64,000 nucleotides of DNA from Cypionkella sp. (lineage in GTDB: Bacteria > Pseudomonadota > Alphaproteobacteria > Rhodobacterales > Rhodobacteraceae), in assembly GCF_030652235.1 (NCBI RefSeq), contig NZ_JAUSBA010000033.1, positions 1-64,000 of the forward strand, given 5' to 3'. Each line of letters starts with the position of its first letter. Within the stretch, counting starts at the first letter, position 1. The position numbers were made by a program, and so were the translations under genes. Below, in pieces: positions 11,390 through 19,453 of the stretch. The notes beneath the pieces were generated by a model. That model made no database searches. It was not told the origin of the DNA and saw only the letters and a list, made by a program, of their open reading frames with translations.

Positions 11390-12400
11390 GTGACGATAGT
11401 GCAACCGGAAACACAGGCCAAGATCGCCTTGGTGCAGCAGGCGGTGGGCCATTCTGCGCGCAACGCGGGCATGCCGCTTGATCTGGAATGGATCGCCCAA
11501 ACACGGGTCAACCAATCTGCCACAGACAGGCGCGTCATCAGTCTGCCCGGTCGCCGTAGCGTGAAAAAGGATGCGCAGGCGGCATGGCTGCTGAAGGCCC
11601 TCACCTGCATCGACCTCACCACGCTCAGCGGTGATGACACAGCAGGCCGCGTCCGCAGGCTTTGCGCCAAAGCCGCACAACCACTGACCCCCGCCCTACA
11701 AGAAGCCCTCGGCATGACAGACCGTCGCATCACCACGGGCGCGGTTTGCGTCTATCACCGCTTCGTCGCCACGGCGGTGCAAGCCCTTGCGGGCACCGGG
11801 ATTCCCGTCGCCGCCGTCTCCACCGGCTTTCCCGCAGGCCTTGCCCCGCATGATGTGAAGCTGCGTGAGATCGCGGCCTCGGTTGCCGACGGTGCCGCTG
11901 AAATCGACATCGTGATCACCCGCGAACATGTGCTGACCGGCAACTGGCAGGCATTATACGACGAGATGCGCGATTTCCGCGCCGCTTGTGGTGACGCCCA
12001 TGTCAAAGCCATCCTCGCCACCGGAGAGTTGAAAACCCTACGCAACGTCGCGCAAGCCAGCCTTGTTTGTATGATGGCGGGCGCGGATTTTATCAAAACC
12101 TCGACCGGGAAAGAGGCCGTCAACGCCACGCCCGCCGTGACCCTGACGATGATCCGCACCATTCGCGATTACCATGACCGCACCGGATATCGTGTTGGCT
12201 ACAAACCCGCAGGCGGCATTGCCACCACCAAAGACGTGCTGATGCAGCAGTTCTTGATGAAGGAAGAATTGGGCCGCCCGTGGCTGGAACCCGACCTTTT
12301 CCGCATTGGTGCCTCCAGCCTTCTGGCCGACATCGAACGCCAACTCGAAACCCATGTCACCGGCGGCTATTCTGCCTTCAACCGTCACCCGATCGGATAA
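11390..12400 (+). CDS. deoC: Deoxyribose-phosphate aldolase
   Basis: Class I aldolase that splits 2-deoxyribose 5-phosphate into acetaldehyde and glyceraldehyde 3-phosphate. The start is GTG at 11390 (VTIVQPETQ), with GGAGGG ideally spaced upstream; an in-frame ATG at 11333 lacks a ribosome site. The 336 aa include the catalytic motifs VKAILATGEL and the Schiff-base lysine in FIKTSTGK. The N-terminus is about 80-90 aa longer than short bacterial DeoC, as in the long form. It stops 3 bases before the next gene, whose product can remove the acetaldehyde. Confidence 0.93.
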   Translation: MTIVQPETQAKIALVQQAVGHSARNAGMPLDLEWIAQTRVNQSATDRRVISLPGRRSVKKDAQAAWLLKALTCIDLTTLSGDDTAGRVRRLCAKAAQPLTPALQEALGMTDRRITTGAVCVYHRFVATAVQALAGTGIPVAAVSTGFPAGLAPHDVKLREIAASVADGAAEIDIVITREHVLTGNWQALYDEMRDFRAACGDAHVKAILATGELKTLRNVAQASLVCMMAGADFIKTSTGKEAVNATPAVTLTMIRTIRDYHDRTGYRVGYKPAGGIATTKDVLMQQFLMKEELGRPWLEPDLFRIGASSLLADIERQLETHVTGGYSAFNRHPIG

Positions 12401-12403
12401 CCG

Positions 12404-14782
12404 ATGAACATCGCAAAGTATTTCGACGATATGTCCTATGGTCTTTCGCCAGAATCCGACACCGAGGCCCGCGCTTGGCTGGCCCGCCACGATCACAGCT
12501 TTGGCCATTTCATCGCGGGCAATTTCACCGCGCCCGAGCACAGCTTTGAAACCTTTGAACCGGCCACGGGCAAGCCATTGGCAAAACTGGCACGCGGCAC
12601 TGCCACCGATGTCGATGCCGCCGTCACAGCCGCCCGCAAAGCCCAAAGCCCTTGGGCGAAACTCACAGGCCATGCTCGCGCGCGCCACCTTTATGCGCTC
12701 GCCCGGATGATCCAGCGCCATGCTCGTATGATCGCGGTGGTCGAGGCCATCGACAACGGCAAACCCATCCGCGAAACCCGCGACATCGACGTCCCCCTCG
12801 CCGCCCGTCATTTCACCCACCACGCCGGCTGGGCGCAACTGCAAGCCACCGCCTTCCCCAATCATGCGCCCGTGGGCGTGGTCGGCCAGATCATCCCGTG
12901 GAACTTTCCGTTCCTGATGCTGGCATGGAAACTCGCCCCCGCGCTGGCTTTGGGCAACACCGTGGTGCTGAAACCCGCCGAATACACCTCGCTGACCGCC
13001 CTGCTGTTTGCCGAATTGGCCCAAGCGGCTGGCCTGCCCGCAGGCGTGCTGAACATCGTCACAGGCGAAGGCGACACCGGGGCGCTGATCGTCGATCACC
13101 CCAGCATCGACAAAGTCGCCTTCACCGGATCAACCGAGGTCGGTCGCCTGATCCGCCAACGCACCGCAGGTACGGGCAAGTCGCTGACACTGGAACTCGG
13201 CGGCAAATCTCCGTTCATCGTGTTCAACGATGCCGATCTTGATGGCGCTGTCGAAGGCGTCGTCGATGCGATCTGGTTCAACCAAGGCCAAGTTTGCTGC
13301 GCCGGATCGCGCCTGTTGCTGCAAGAGGGCATCGCAGACGATTTCATCCGCCGCCTGAAACGCCGGATGGATACCTTGCGGCTGGGCTCCCCGCTGGACA
13401 AATCCATCGACATGGGCGCCATCGTCGCCCCGGTGCAAGCCGACCGCATCCGCGCAATGGTCGCGCAAGGTGTTGCCGAAGGGGCAACGCTTTATCAGGC
13501 TGCGATTGAGCTGCCCGAAAACGGCTGCTTCTATCCGCCCACCCTGCTGACCAACGTGCAGCCCGCCCACACCGTCGCGCAGGAGGAAATTTTCGGCCCC
13601 GTTGCCGTCACCATGACCTTTCGCACTCCAGATGAGGCCATTCAACTCGCCAATCACTCGCGCTACGGCCTGTCGGCAAGCATTTGGAGCGAATCCATCA
13701 GCCTTGCGCTGCAAGTCGCGGCCAAGGTCGAGGCTGGCGTGGTCTGGGTCAATGCCACCAACCTGTTCGATGCAGCCGTCGGCTTCGGTGGCCGCAAGGA
13801 ATCCGGCTTTGGCCGTGAGGGCGGTCGCGAAGGCGCTTATGAGTACCTCAAACCCAAAGCTATGGCAGGCCGCAAACTGCGCCCAGAGCCGCCGCTGATC
13901 GCTGCCCGCGCGGTATCCAAAACCGAATTCACTGCCCCAACCATCGACCGCACCGCCAAGCTGTTCATCGCAGGCAAACAGGCCCGCCCCGATGGCAACT
14001 ATTCCCGCCCGGTGCTGACCCGGAAAGGCGCCGTGATCGCCGAAGTCGGTGAAGGCAACCGCAAAGACATCCGCAACGCCGTCGCCGCCGCGCGCAAGGC
14101 CGATGGATGGGCCAGCTCCACCGCCCACAACCGCGCGCAAGTGCTGTATTACATCGCCGAAAACCTCTCGGCCCGCGCCACCGAATTCGCCGCCCGCATC
14201 AGCGCCATGACAGGCCAAAGCACAGCCAAAGCTGATGCCGAAGTCGCAGCCTCGATTGACCGCCTCTTCAGCTATGCCGCTTGGGCCGATAAATACGAAG
14301 GCACCGTCCATGCCCCACCCCTGCGCGGCGTTGCACTGGCGATGGTTGAGCCGATCGGCGTTGTCGGCGTGATCTGCCCGCCCGAAGCCCCCTTGCTGGG
14401 CCTGATCAGCCTGACCGCCCCGCTGATCGCCATGGGCAACCGTGTCATTGCCGTGCCATCCGCGCCGCATCCACTGTCGGCGACCGATTTCTACGCGGTG
14501 CTGGAAACCTCCGATCTGCCGGACGGCGTCTTGAACATCGTTACCGGCGATCCGCAGCCCTTGGCGGAAGTCCTCGCCACCCATGCCGATGTTGACGCGC
14601 TCTGGGCTTTTGGCTCCGAATCCCTATCCGAAACCGTCGAACGCCTCTCCGCCAGCAACCTCAAACGCAGCTTTGTCGATCACGGACGACTCACTGACTG
14701 GCGCCACCCCAGCGCCGAAGGTGCCGATTGGTTGCGCCACGCCACCGAGGTGAAGAACATCTGGATTCCCTACGGCGTGTAG
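12404..14782 (+). CDS. Two-domain aldehyde dehydrogenase, ALDH16 type
   Basis: NAD(P)-dependent aldehyde dehydrogenase fused to a second, degenerate ALDH module; 792 aa against about 500 for normal ALDHs. Domain one (about 30-490) is complete, with IIPWNFPFLM, the general-base Glu in LELGGKSP and the nucleophile in NQGQVCCAGSR. Domain two (about 515-790) keeps the fold pattern (IGVVGVICPPEAPLLG) but I see no catalytic Cys motif. This matches family ALDH16, known from animals and from bacteria including Rhodobacterales. Co-transcription with deoC suggests acetaldehyde from deoxyribose 5-phosphate as substrate (inference). It ends in two stops, TAG TGA. Confidence 0.88.
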   Translation: MNIAKYFDDMSYGLSPESDTEARAWLARHDHSFGHFIAGNFTAPEHSFETFEPATGKPLAKLARGTATDVDAAVTAARKAQSPWAKLTGHARARHLYALARMIQRHARMIAVVEAIDNGKPIRETRDIDVPLAARHFTHHAGWAQLQATAFPNHAPVGVVGQIIPWNFPFLMLAWKLAPALALGNTVVLKPAEYTSLTALLFAELAQAAGLPAGVLNIVTGEGDTGALIVDHPSIDKVAFTGSTEVGRLIRQRTAGTGKSLTLELGGKSPFIVFNDADLDGAVEGVVDAIWFNQGQVCCAGSRLLLQEGIADDFIRRLKRRMDTLRLGSPLDKSIDMGAIVAPVQADRIRAMVAQGVAEGATLYQAAIELPENGCFYPPTLLTNVQPAHTVAQEEIFGPVAVTMTFRTPDEAIQLANHSRYGLSASIWSESISLALQVAAKVEAGVVWVNATNLFDAAVGFGGRKESGFGREGGREGAYEYLKPKAMAGRKLRPEPPLIAARAVSKTEFTAPTIDRTAKLFIAGKQARPDGNYSRPVLTRKGAVIAEVGEGNRKDIRNAVAAARKADGWASSTAHNRAQVLYYIAENLSARATEFAARISAMTGQSTAKADAEVAASIDRLFSYAAWADKYEGTVHAPPLRGVALAMVEPIGVVGVICPPEAPLLGLISLTAPLIAMGNRVIAVPSAPHPLSATDFYAVLETSDLPDGVLNIVTGDPQPLAEVLATHADVDALWAFGSESLSETVERLSASNLKRSFVDHGRLTDWRHPSAEGADWLRHATEVKNIWIPYGV

Positions 14783-14795
14783 TGAATCCAGCCGC

Positions 14796-15758
14796 TCAGG
14801 CCAAACAACGCGCCACAACCCCGCCCTGTTGGCTCCATGCTGCATACCAAGTCGTGAACAGCTTGAACTGCGCCTCGGCATAGCCGCGCTGGCTGGCGCT
14901 CAAGACGTCGGTTTCGTTAAAATGCAGCGCATATTCGACCTCGCCCTGCAACTCCAACATGTACTTAAAATACAAAGCCAAATCCGGGCCCTCATCGAAC
15001 GATGACAGCACAGCAAACGCCGCTTCCAAATCCAAAGCCTTCTGCCGTGCCTCTACATCCCCTGCAGCAGCCGCCCGCGACAGGTTGCACAGGGTCAGCA
15101 CCGGGCGCGGCAACACGCAACCAATCCCGGTAATCGCCCCCGATGCCCCACAGTTGACAAACCCGTTCACCACCCCGGTATCCACCCCAACCATCAGCGT
15201 CGCCCCATCCCCCGCCGAGGTGATGAACTCCCCCGCATGGCGCATCTCAGCAGGGCCACCGAATTCCTTGAAACCCACCAGATTGGTATGCTCGGCCCGC
15301 AGCACATTGAACAGATCGGCGCGGGTGACAAAGCCGTAATACGGGCTGTTATAGATCACCGCAGGCAGATCTGGCGCCGCAGACAAAATCGCCTTGAAAT
15401 GTGCTTTCTGCGCGCTGGGCGAAGGCCCACGTGACAGCACGCGGGGAATAACCATCAGCCCATGCGCCCCCACGTCCGCCGCATGATGCGCAATCGCCAC
15501 GGCAGAGGCGGTGTTGATCGCCCCGGTGCCGACCACAACCTTGATGCCTGCCGCCACCAGCCGCGCCACGCCTTCCATCCGCTGCGCATCGGTCAGCAGC
15601 GGCCAATCCCCCATCGAGCCGCAATAGACCACAGCCGACATTCCCGCCGCGACCAACTCCCGCGCCTTGCGCACCAAAGCGTCAAAATCCGGCGCGCGGT
15701 CGGGCGTGCAAGGCGTCATCAAGGCGGGGATCACCCCTGAAAAGATCTCGGCCTGCAT
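14796..15758 (-). CDS. DapA-family (dihydrodipicolinate synthase-like) lyase
   Basis: Class I aldolase/lyase of the DHDPS/N-acetylneuraminate lyase family, 320 aa. The start MQAEIFSGVIPALMTPC has AGGGAA upstream. The Schiff-base lysine is probably that in LVGFKEFGG, and the Tyr lies in VIYNSPYYGF. The phosphate/carboxylate loop reads YCGSMGDWPLLT, unusual beside the GT(T/S)GE of true DapA, so lysine synthesis is unlikely. A GntR regulator follows in the same orientation upstream. A paralogous lyase-GntR pair lies at 43330-45084 in a hydroxyproline cluster, so a pyrroline-hydroxycarboxylate deaminase or related 2-keto acid lyase is plausible. Confidence 0.75.
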   Translation of the reverse strand: MQAEIFSGVIPALMTPCTPDRAPDFDALVRKARELVAAGMSAVVYCGSMGDWPLLTDAQRMEGVARLVAAGIKVVVGTGAINTASAVAIAHHAADVGAHGLMVIPRVLSRGPSPSAQKAHFKAILSAAPDLPAVIYNSPYYGFVTRADLFNVLRAEHTNLVGFKEFGGPAEMRHAGEFITSAGDGATLMVGVDTGVVNGFVNCGASGAITGIGCVLPRPVLTLCNLSRAAAAGDVEARQKALDLEAAFAVLSSFDEGPDLALYFKYMLELQGEVEYALHFNETDVLSASQRGYAEAQFKLFTTWYAAWSQQGGVVARCLA

Positions 15759-15831
15759 CTGGTTATTCCCTGTCAAAGCTGTCGCTGGACGCAATGCAGC
15801 ACCTGCCGCAGGAATCACTCTGCGCATAAAT

Positions 15832-15839
15832 ATACGTAT
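15832..15839. promoter_or_regulatory. Possible GntR operator
   Basis: The AT-rich gap between the GntR gene and the DapA-like gene contains ATACGTAT inside a TA-rich run, a short palindrome of the kind bound by FadR-type GntR proteins. Only a sequence-pattern suggestion. Confidence 0.3.
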
Positions 15840-15893
15840 TGTATTTTATTTGTCCACAGTGAGCCGCAAAGGGCCACAATGGGCGTAGTAAGT

Positions 15894-16598
15894 CTACAAG
15901 GCAATATCCTGCCGCTGATCCCGCGCCATCAGCCGCTGAATTTGTCCCACAATCTGATCCGCATGCGCCTTCGCCAGCACATCCGCGCGCGCCACATCCC
16001 GCGCCGCAATCGCCGCGATGATGTCCTCGTGCTCGGTGATCACCGAAGCCGGAGGGCAGTTGTCAAACGATTGATAATACAGCCGAAAAATCCGCCGTCC
16101 CTCATCCAGCAACCGCAAAAACAGCGCCAAATAATAGGGGTTCCGCCCTGCCTCAGCGATCGCCGCATGAAAGTCGCGGTTGGTGCCGATCATCGCCAAA
16201 GCATCATGCGCCTCAAACGCCGCACGATAATCCACCTGATACCCCCGGATCACCTCCAGATCGCCCGCCCGCCAATTCTGCGCCGCCAGCCGCGTCGTCA
16301 CCCGGTACATCAGCGTGATCGCATCGAAAAACGTGTGCAGGTTCACAAAGTCGATCTGCGACACCATGGTAGAGCGGTTCGGCAAGGTGTCGATCAGCCC
16401 TTCCGCCGCCAACCGCGCCAAAGCCTCGCGGATGGGCGTGCGCGAGATCGCAAACCGTTCAGCCAGTTGCACCTCATCAATCGAACTGCCCGGCGGCATC
16501 ACCAGATCAAGGATATCATCGCGCAGCAGATCATAGACCATCTTAACGCCCGACCCGCGCTTACGTTCAGCCGGTGGAGCAGGGGGCGTGTTGTGCAT
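15894..16598 (-). CDS. GntR-family regulator (FadR subfamily, FCD domain)
   Basis: DNA-binding regulator of 234 aa with an N-terminal winged helix (LAERFAISRTPIREALARLAAEGLI) and a helical FCD ligand domain (HAAIAEAGRNPYYLALFLRLLDEGRR, with the usual His/Asp metal-ligand pattern). It lies upstream of the DapA-like lyase on the same strand, separated by 135 bases, and probably controls it. It is clearly paralogous to the GntR protein at 44371-45084; both end with the pattern RGAD-type helix and share the NPY and LLDEGRR/LLDQGRR stretches. Confidence 0.88.
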   Translation of the reverse strand: MHNTPPAPPAERKRGSGVKMVYDLLRDDILDLVMPPGSSIDEVQLAERFAISRTPIREALARLAAEGLIDTLPNRSTMVSQIDFVNLHTFFDAITLMYRVTTRLAAQNWRAGDLEVIRGYQVDYRAAFEAHDALAMIGTNRDFHAAIAEAGRNPYYLALFLRLLDEGRRIFRLYYQSFDNCPPASVITEHEDIIAAIAARDVARADVLAKAHADQIVGQIQRLMARDQRQDIAL

Positions 16599-16657
16599 GG
16601 CGCGTTCCTTCTGTGACCCACACAGTTACGCTGACACGCCCCCGCCGATCAACCGCA

Positions 16658-17341
16658 TCACGCACCGAAATCAGCCCGAATATTTTCCAGACGGCGCTTC
16701 TGGTTGCCGCTTTCATCGAAGTTATCCGGCGCAAGCCACGCCTCATAGGCAGGCTTCAGCGCCACCCAATCCTTGTCGATCATCGCAAACCAAGCGGTAT
16801 CCCGGTTCAGCCCTTTGATCACGAAATGCTGGCGAAACAGCCCCTCATACTGAAAGCCAAACCGCAGTGCCGCCTGCTTTGACGGCAGATTGTCGTTGTT
16901 GCACTTCCACTCAAACCGCCGATACGCCAGCGTATCGAATGCATAGCGCGCGAACAGGAACAACGCCTCGGTCGCCGCCGCCTTGCGCGCGATCAGTGGC
17001 CCCCAATAGATGTTGCCGATCTCGACCACCCCATTGGCCGGATCAATCCGCATCAAGGTCTGCCGCCCCGCGACTTTCCCCGTCGCCTTGTCGATGATGG
17101 CAAAAAACAGCGGGTCTGAGCTGCCTGATACCTTCTCGACCCAAGCCGCGAAGCCATCCCGGTCTTGCGGTGGCATTTCGGGCAGCCAGGTGAATCTGGC
17201 ATCGGCATCCGTCACGGTCGAAGCGTCGTAAAGCTGATCCGCGTGCCGCGGTTCCAGCTTTTCCAGCCGCACATAGCGCCCCTCCAGCGGCACCGCTTCC
17301 GGGCGCGGGCGCGGCGTCCAATGCTGCATATTTTCGGCCAT
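16658..17341 (-). CDS. GNAT-family N-acetyltransferase
   Basis: Acetyl-CoA-dependent N-acetyltransferase of the RimJ/RimL-like branch, 227 aa. I start it at MAENMQHWTPRP because GAGGAA lies 9 bases upstream. Typical features are YVRLEKLEPRHAD, the acetyl-CoA-binding stretch GNIYWGPLIARKAAATEA, and the C-terminal EWKCNNDNLPSKQAALRFGFQYEGLFRQ. Proteins of this type are often described as acetylating small amines or protein N-termini; no substrate can be named here. It sits alone upstream of the GntR gene. Confidence 0.85.
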   Translation of the reverse strand: MAENMQHWTPRPRPEAVPLEGRYVRLEKLEPRHADQLYDASTVTDADARFTWLPEMPPQDRDGFAAWVEKVSGSSDPLFFAIIDKATGKVAGRQTLMRIDPANGVVEIGNIYWGPLIARKAAATEALFLFARYAFDTLAYRRFEWKCNNDNLPSKQAALRFGFQYEGLFRQHFVIKGLNRDTAWFAMIDKDWVALKPAYEAWLAPDNFDESGNQKRRLENIRADFGA

Positions 17342-17518
17342 CGTCACACTTCCTCTACAAGGCAAGCACAAACGCTAAAGCGTTCCCCGCCAGATAGACA
17401 GGGCCAGTGGCAACATCCCGGTCAGGCCAGAATGGCAAGGTTCAGCATTCCTTACGGCTACGGGATTGCCGTTTTCCGTCCACCGCTCTAGGGTCCACCC
17501 CTCGCGATGGAGCCCCTG

Positions 17519-18162
17519 ATGAAACCGCTGGTTTTTGCAACAATGCTGCTGTGCTGGACGCAAACCGCCCAAGCCCATCCGCATGTCTTCATCGACACCG
17601 GGCTAGAACTGATCTTCGACACCCAGCACCGCGCCACGGGCCTGCGCATCACCTGGAGCTATGATGATCTGACCTCGTTGCAGATCATCACCGACAAGGG
17701 CCTTGATCCCGATTTCGACGGTAACCTGACGCCCGAGGAAACCACGCAACTGAACGGCTTTGATATGCACTGGGACGCAGGCTATCCCGGCGACACTTAT
17801 GCGTCGATGGCAGGCCAACCCTTGCCGCTCTCGGCCCCCTCGGATTGGACCATCGCCTATAAAGATGCCAGAATCCTCTCCACCCACTACCGCAGTTTTG
17901 CCACCCCCATTGAGATCAGCCAACCGCTGCGTATCCAAGTCTATGATCCAACCCTGTACGTCGCCTACGACCTGAAACTTGGCACCGTCCTGACCAACGC
18001 CGCAGATTGCACCGCCCGCATCCTGCTGCCCGATCTTGACGCCGCCCGCGCCAAACTCGACGCCGCCATCGCCGCCCTGCCACAAGATGCCGAAGCCGCC
18101 TATCCAGAACTCGGGGCGATTTCGCCGAGGCTATGGAGGTTACATGCCACCCACCGTCCTGA
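17519..18162 (+). CDS. DUF1007 periplasmic protein, probable C-terminal frameshift
   Basis: Exported protein of the DUF1007 family, usually paired with nickel/cobalt/zinc transporters. The start MKPLVFATMLL follows GGAG and yields a signal peptide cut near AQA-HPHVF. The HPHVFID opening and AYDLKLGTVL are typical. As written the frame runs on to 18310 through unlikely Pro/Arg-rich sequence deep inside the next gene. One extra G in the run at 18113-18116 would give GDFAEAMEVTCHPPS and a stop at 18160-18162, a normal family end that slightly overlaps the transporter. I give the repaired end. Confidence 0.75.
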
Positions 18163-19103
18163 GCCGCCCAATCATCAGCCCCAAACTGAAACGCAGCCTT
18201 CTCAGCCTCGGCGCGCTCCTCGCGCTGATCCTGCTGGCGCTCTGGCTCTCCGGTGGCCTGTTGACTCTGGACCGCTGGGTGATCGAGGCCCAACGCGCCA
18301 TCCAAAATGAACTTGCCGCCGGGGTGCGCGCCATCAAGCAGGGTAGGCCGGGCGCACTTTCCGCTCTGCTGGCGGTTTGTTTCAGTTACGGCGTGCTGCA
18401 CGCCGCAGGGCCCAACCATGGCAAGGTGCTGATCGGCGGCTACGGCATGGGCCGCCGCGTCGCATTCTGGTCGCTGGCCAGCATTTCGCTCGCCGCCAGT
18501 CTTCCGCAAAGCTTGGTCGCGGTGGCCTTGGTCTACGCCGGGGTTGCGGTTCTGGGCTGGACCCGAGACGCCGCCCAAAATGTCGCGCAAGACGTGATGG
18601 CCCCGATCGGCACATTGGCAATCGTGGCGGTGGGTCTGTGGCTGGCAGCACGCGGGTTGCGCAAAATCTGGCGGCAAGCGGTCAGGCATCCGCCACGGGC
18701 GCACGACCATGATCACGCCCATCAAGACCATCCCCATCATGACGCCGACTGCGGCCATTCCCACGGCCCCAGCCTCGCCGAAGTCGAACGCGCCACCAGT
18801 TGGAAAGACCGCGCCGCCTTGATCATCGGCGTGGCCCTGCGCCCCTGCTCGGGTGCCTTATTCCTGCTGATCCTGACATGGCAACTCGGCATCGCGCTGG
18901 CGGGCATCGCAGGCGCTTTTGCGATGGGGCTTGGCACTTCGGTGATCACTGTCGCAGTCGCAGGCATGGCCGTCTGGGCGCGCGAGGGTGCCTTGGCCAA
19001 CCTTTCATTCCACCGCGTGGCGCAGATATTGCCATGGGTCGAGGTATTGGCAGGCTGCCTGATCACCCTCATCGCCCTCACCCTGCTGACGCAGGTACTG
19101 TAA
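18144..19103 (+). CDS. Nickel/cobalt-type transporter (RcnA/NiCoT superfamily)
   Basis: Integral membrane metal transporter of 319 aa with about six hydrophobic segments. The start MPPTVLSRP follows GGAGGT at 5-6 bases. The family motif HAAGPNHGKVLIGGY lies in an early helix, a second conserved segment reads RPCSGALFLL, and between them is a His-rich cytoplasmic or periplasmic loop (HDHDHAHQDHPHHD) suited to metal binding. It is paired with the DUF1007 gene just upstream. Whether it imports or exports, and which metal, cannot be told from sequence. Confidence 0.85.
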   Translation: MPPTVLSRPIISPKLKRSLLSLGALLALILLALWLSGGLLTLDRWVIEAQRAIQNELAAGVRAIKQGRPGALSALLAVCFSYGVLHAAGPNHGKVLIGGYGMGRRVAFWSLASISLAASLPQSLVAVALVYAGVAVLGWTRDAAQNVAQDVMAPIGTLAIVAVGLWLAARGLRKIWRQAVRHPPRAHDHDHAHQDHPHHDADCGHSHGPSLAEVERATSWKDRAALIIGVALRPCSGALFLLILTWQLGIALAGIAGAFAMGLGTSVITVAVAGMAVWAREGALANLSFHRVAQILPWVEVLAGCLITLIALTLLTQVL

Positions 19104-19453
19104 CGCCGCCCACCCCTGTCTTTCACCATTTTCTCACCCGAATCCGGGCCAGCCCAGCCGCCAGATCTCCCCATAAAGTCGTCCTCTGTGCAGTTGCAGC
19201 ACGACTTGCTCCTATATGCGGCAGTTTCTCGCGCATCTCACCACCCTGTGATGGCCGCGAACACATCAGGAATTGACCTTTTGCGCATCCTCCCCCATCT
19301 GAGATCATCAATGGGTCTAGGCATCGCGTCAGGCATCCTTTGCGTTTGCAGCATGGCAGGATTGCTCTGGCTGCATAGCATGCGATCTGGCGCGACCTCC
19401 GATAACCTGCGAATTACGTTATGTTTTCCCCGAATCGGGGATCAGGAGTGAAT
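19104..19453 (+). other. Gene-free 350-base region before opgG
   Basis: No supported gene. An 87-codon frame at 19188-19451 has no ribosome site and overlaps the opgG start, so I reject it. The only clear structure is a small hairpin at 19428-19440 (CCCCG-AAT-CGGGG), preceded by TTTT and placed just before the AGGAG of opgG; it may affect opgG translation or mRNA stability. The opg promoter must lie here but I cannot place it. Confidence 0.5.

Noticed and set aside
13130-14584. 484-codon minus-strand frame inside the ALDH16 gene
   Set aside because: Shadow of a strongly coding gene; no ribosome site.
19188-19451. 87-codon plus-strand frame before opgG
   Set aside because: No ribosome site, hydrophobic but unlike any family, and it overlaps the well-supported opgG start.
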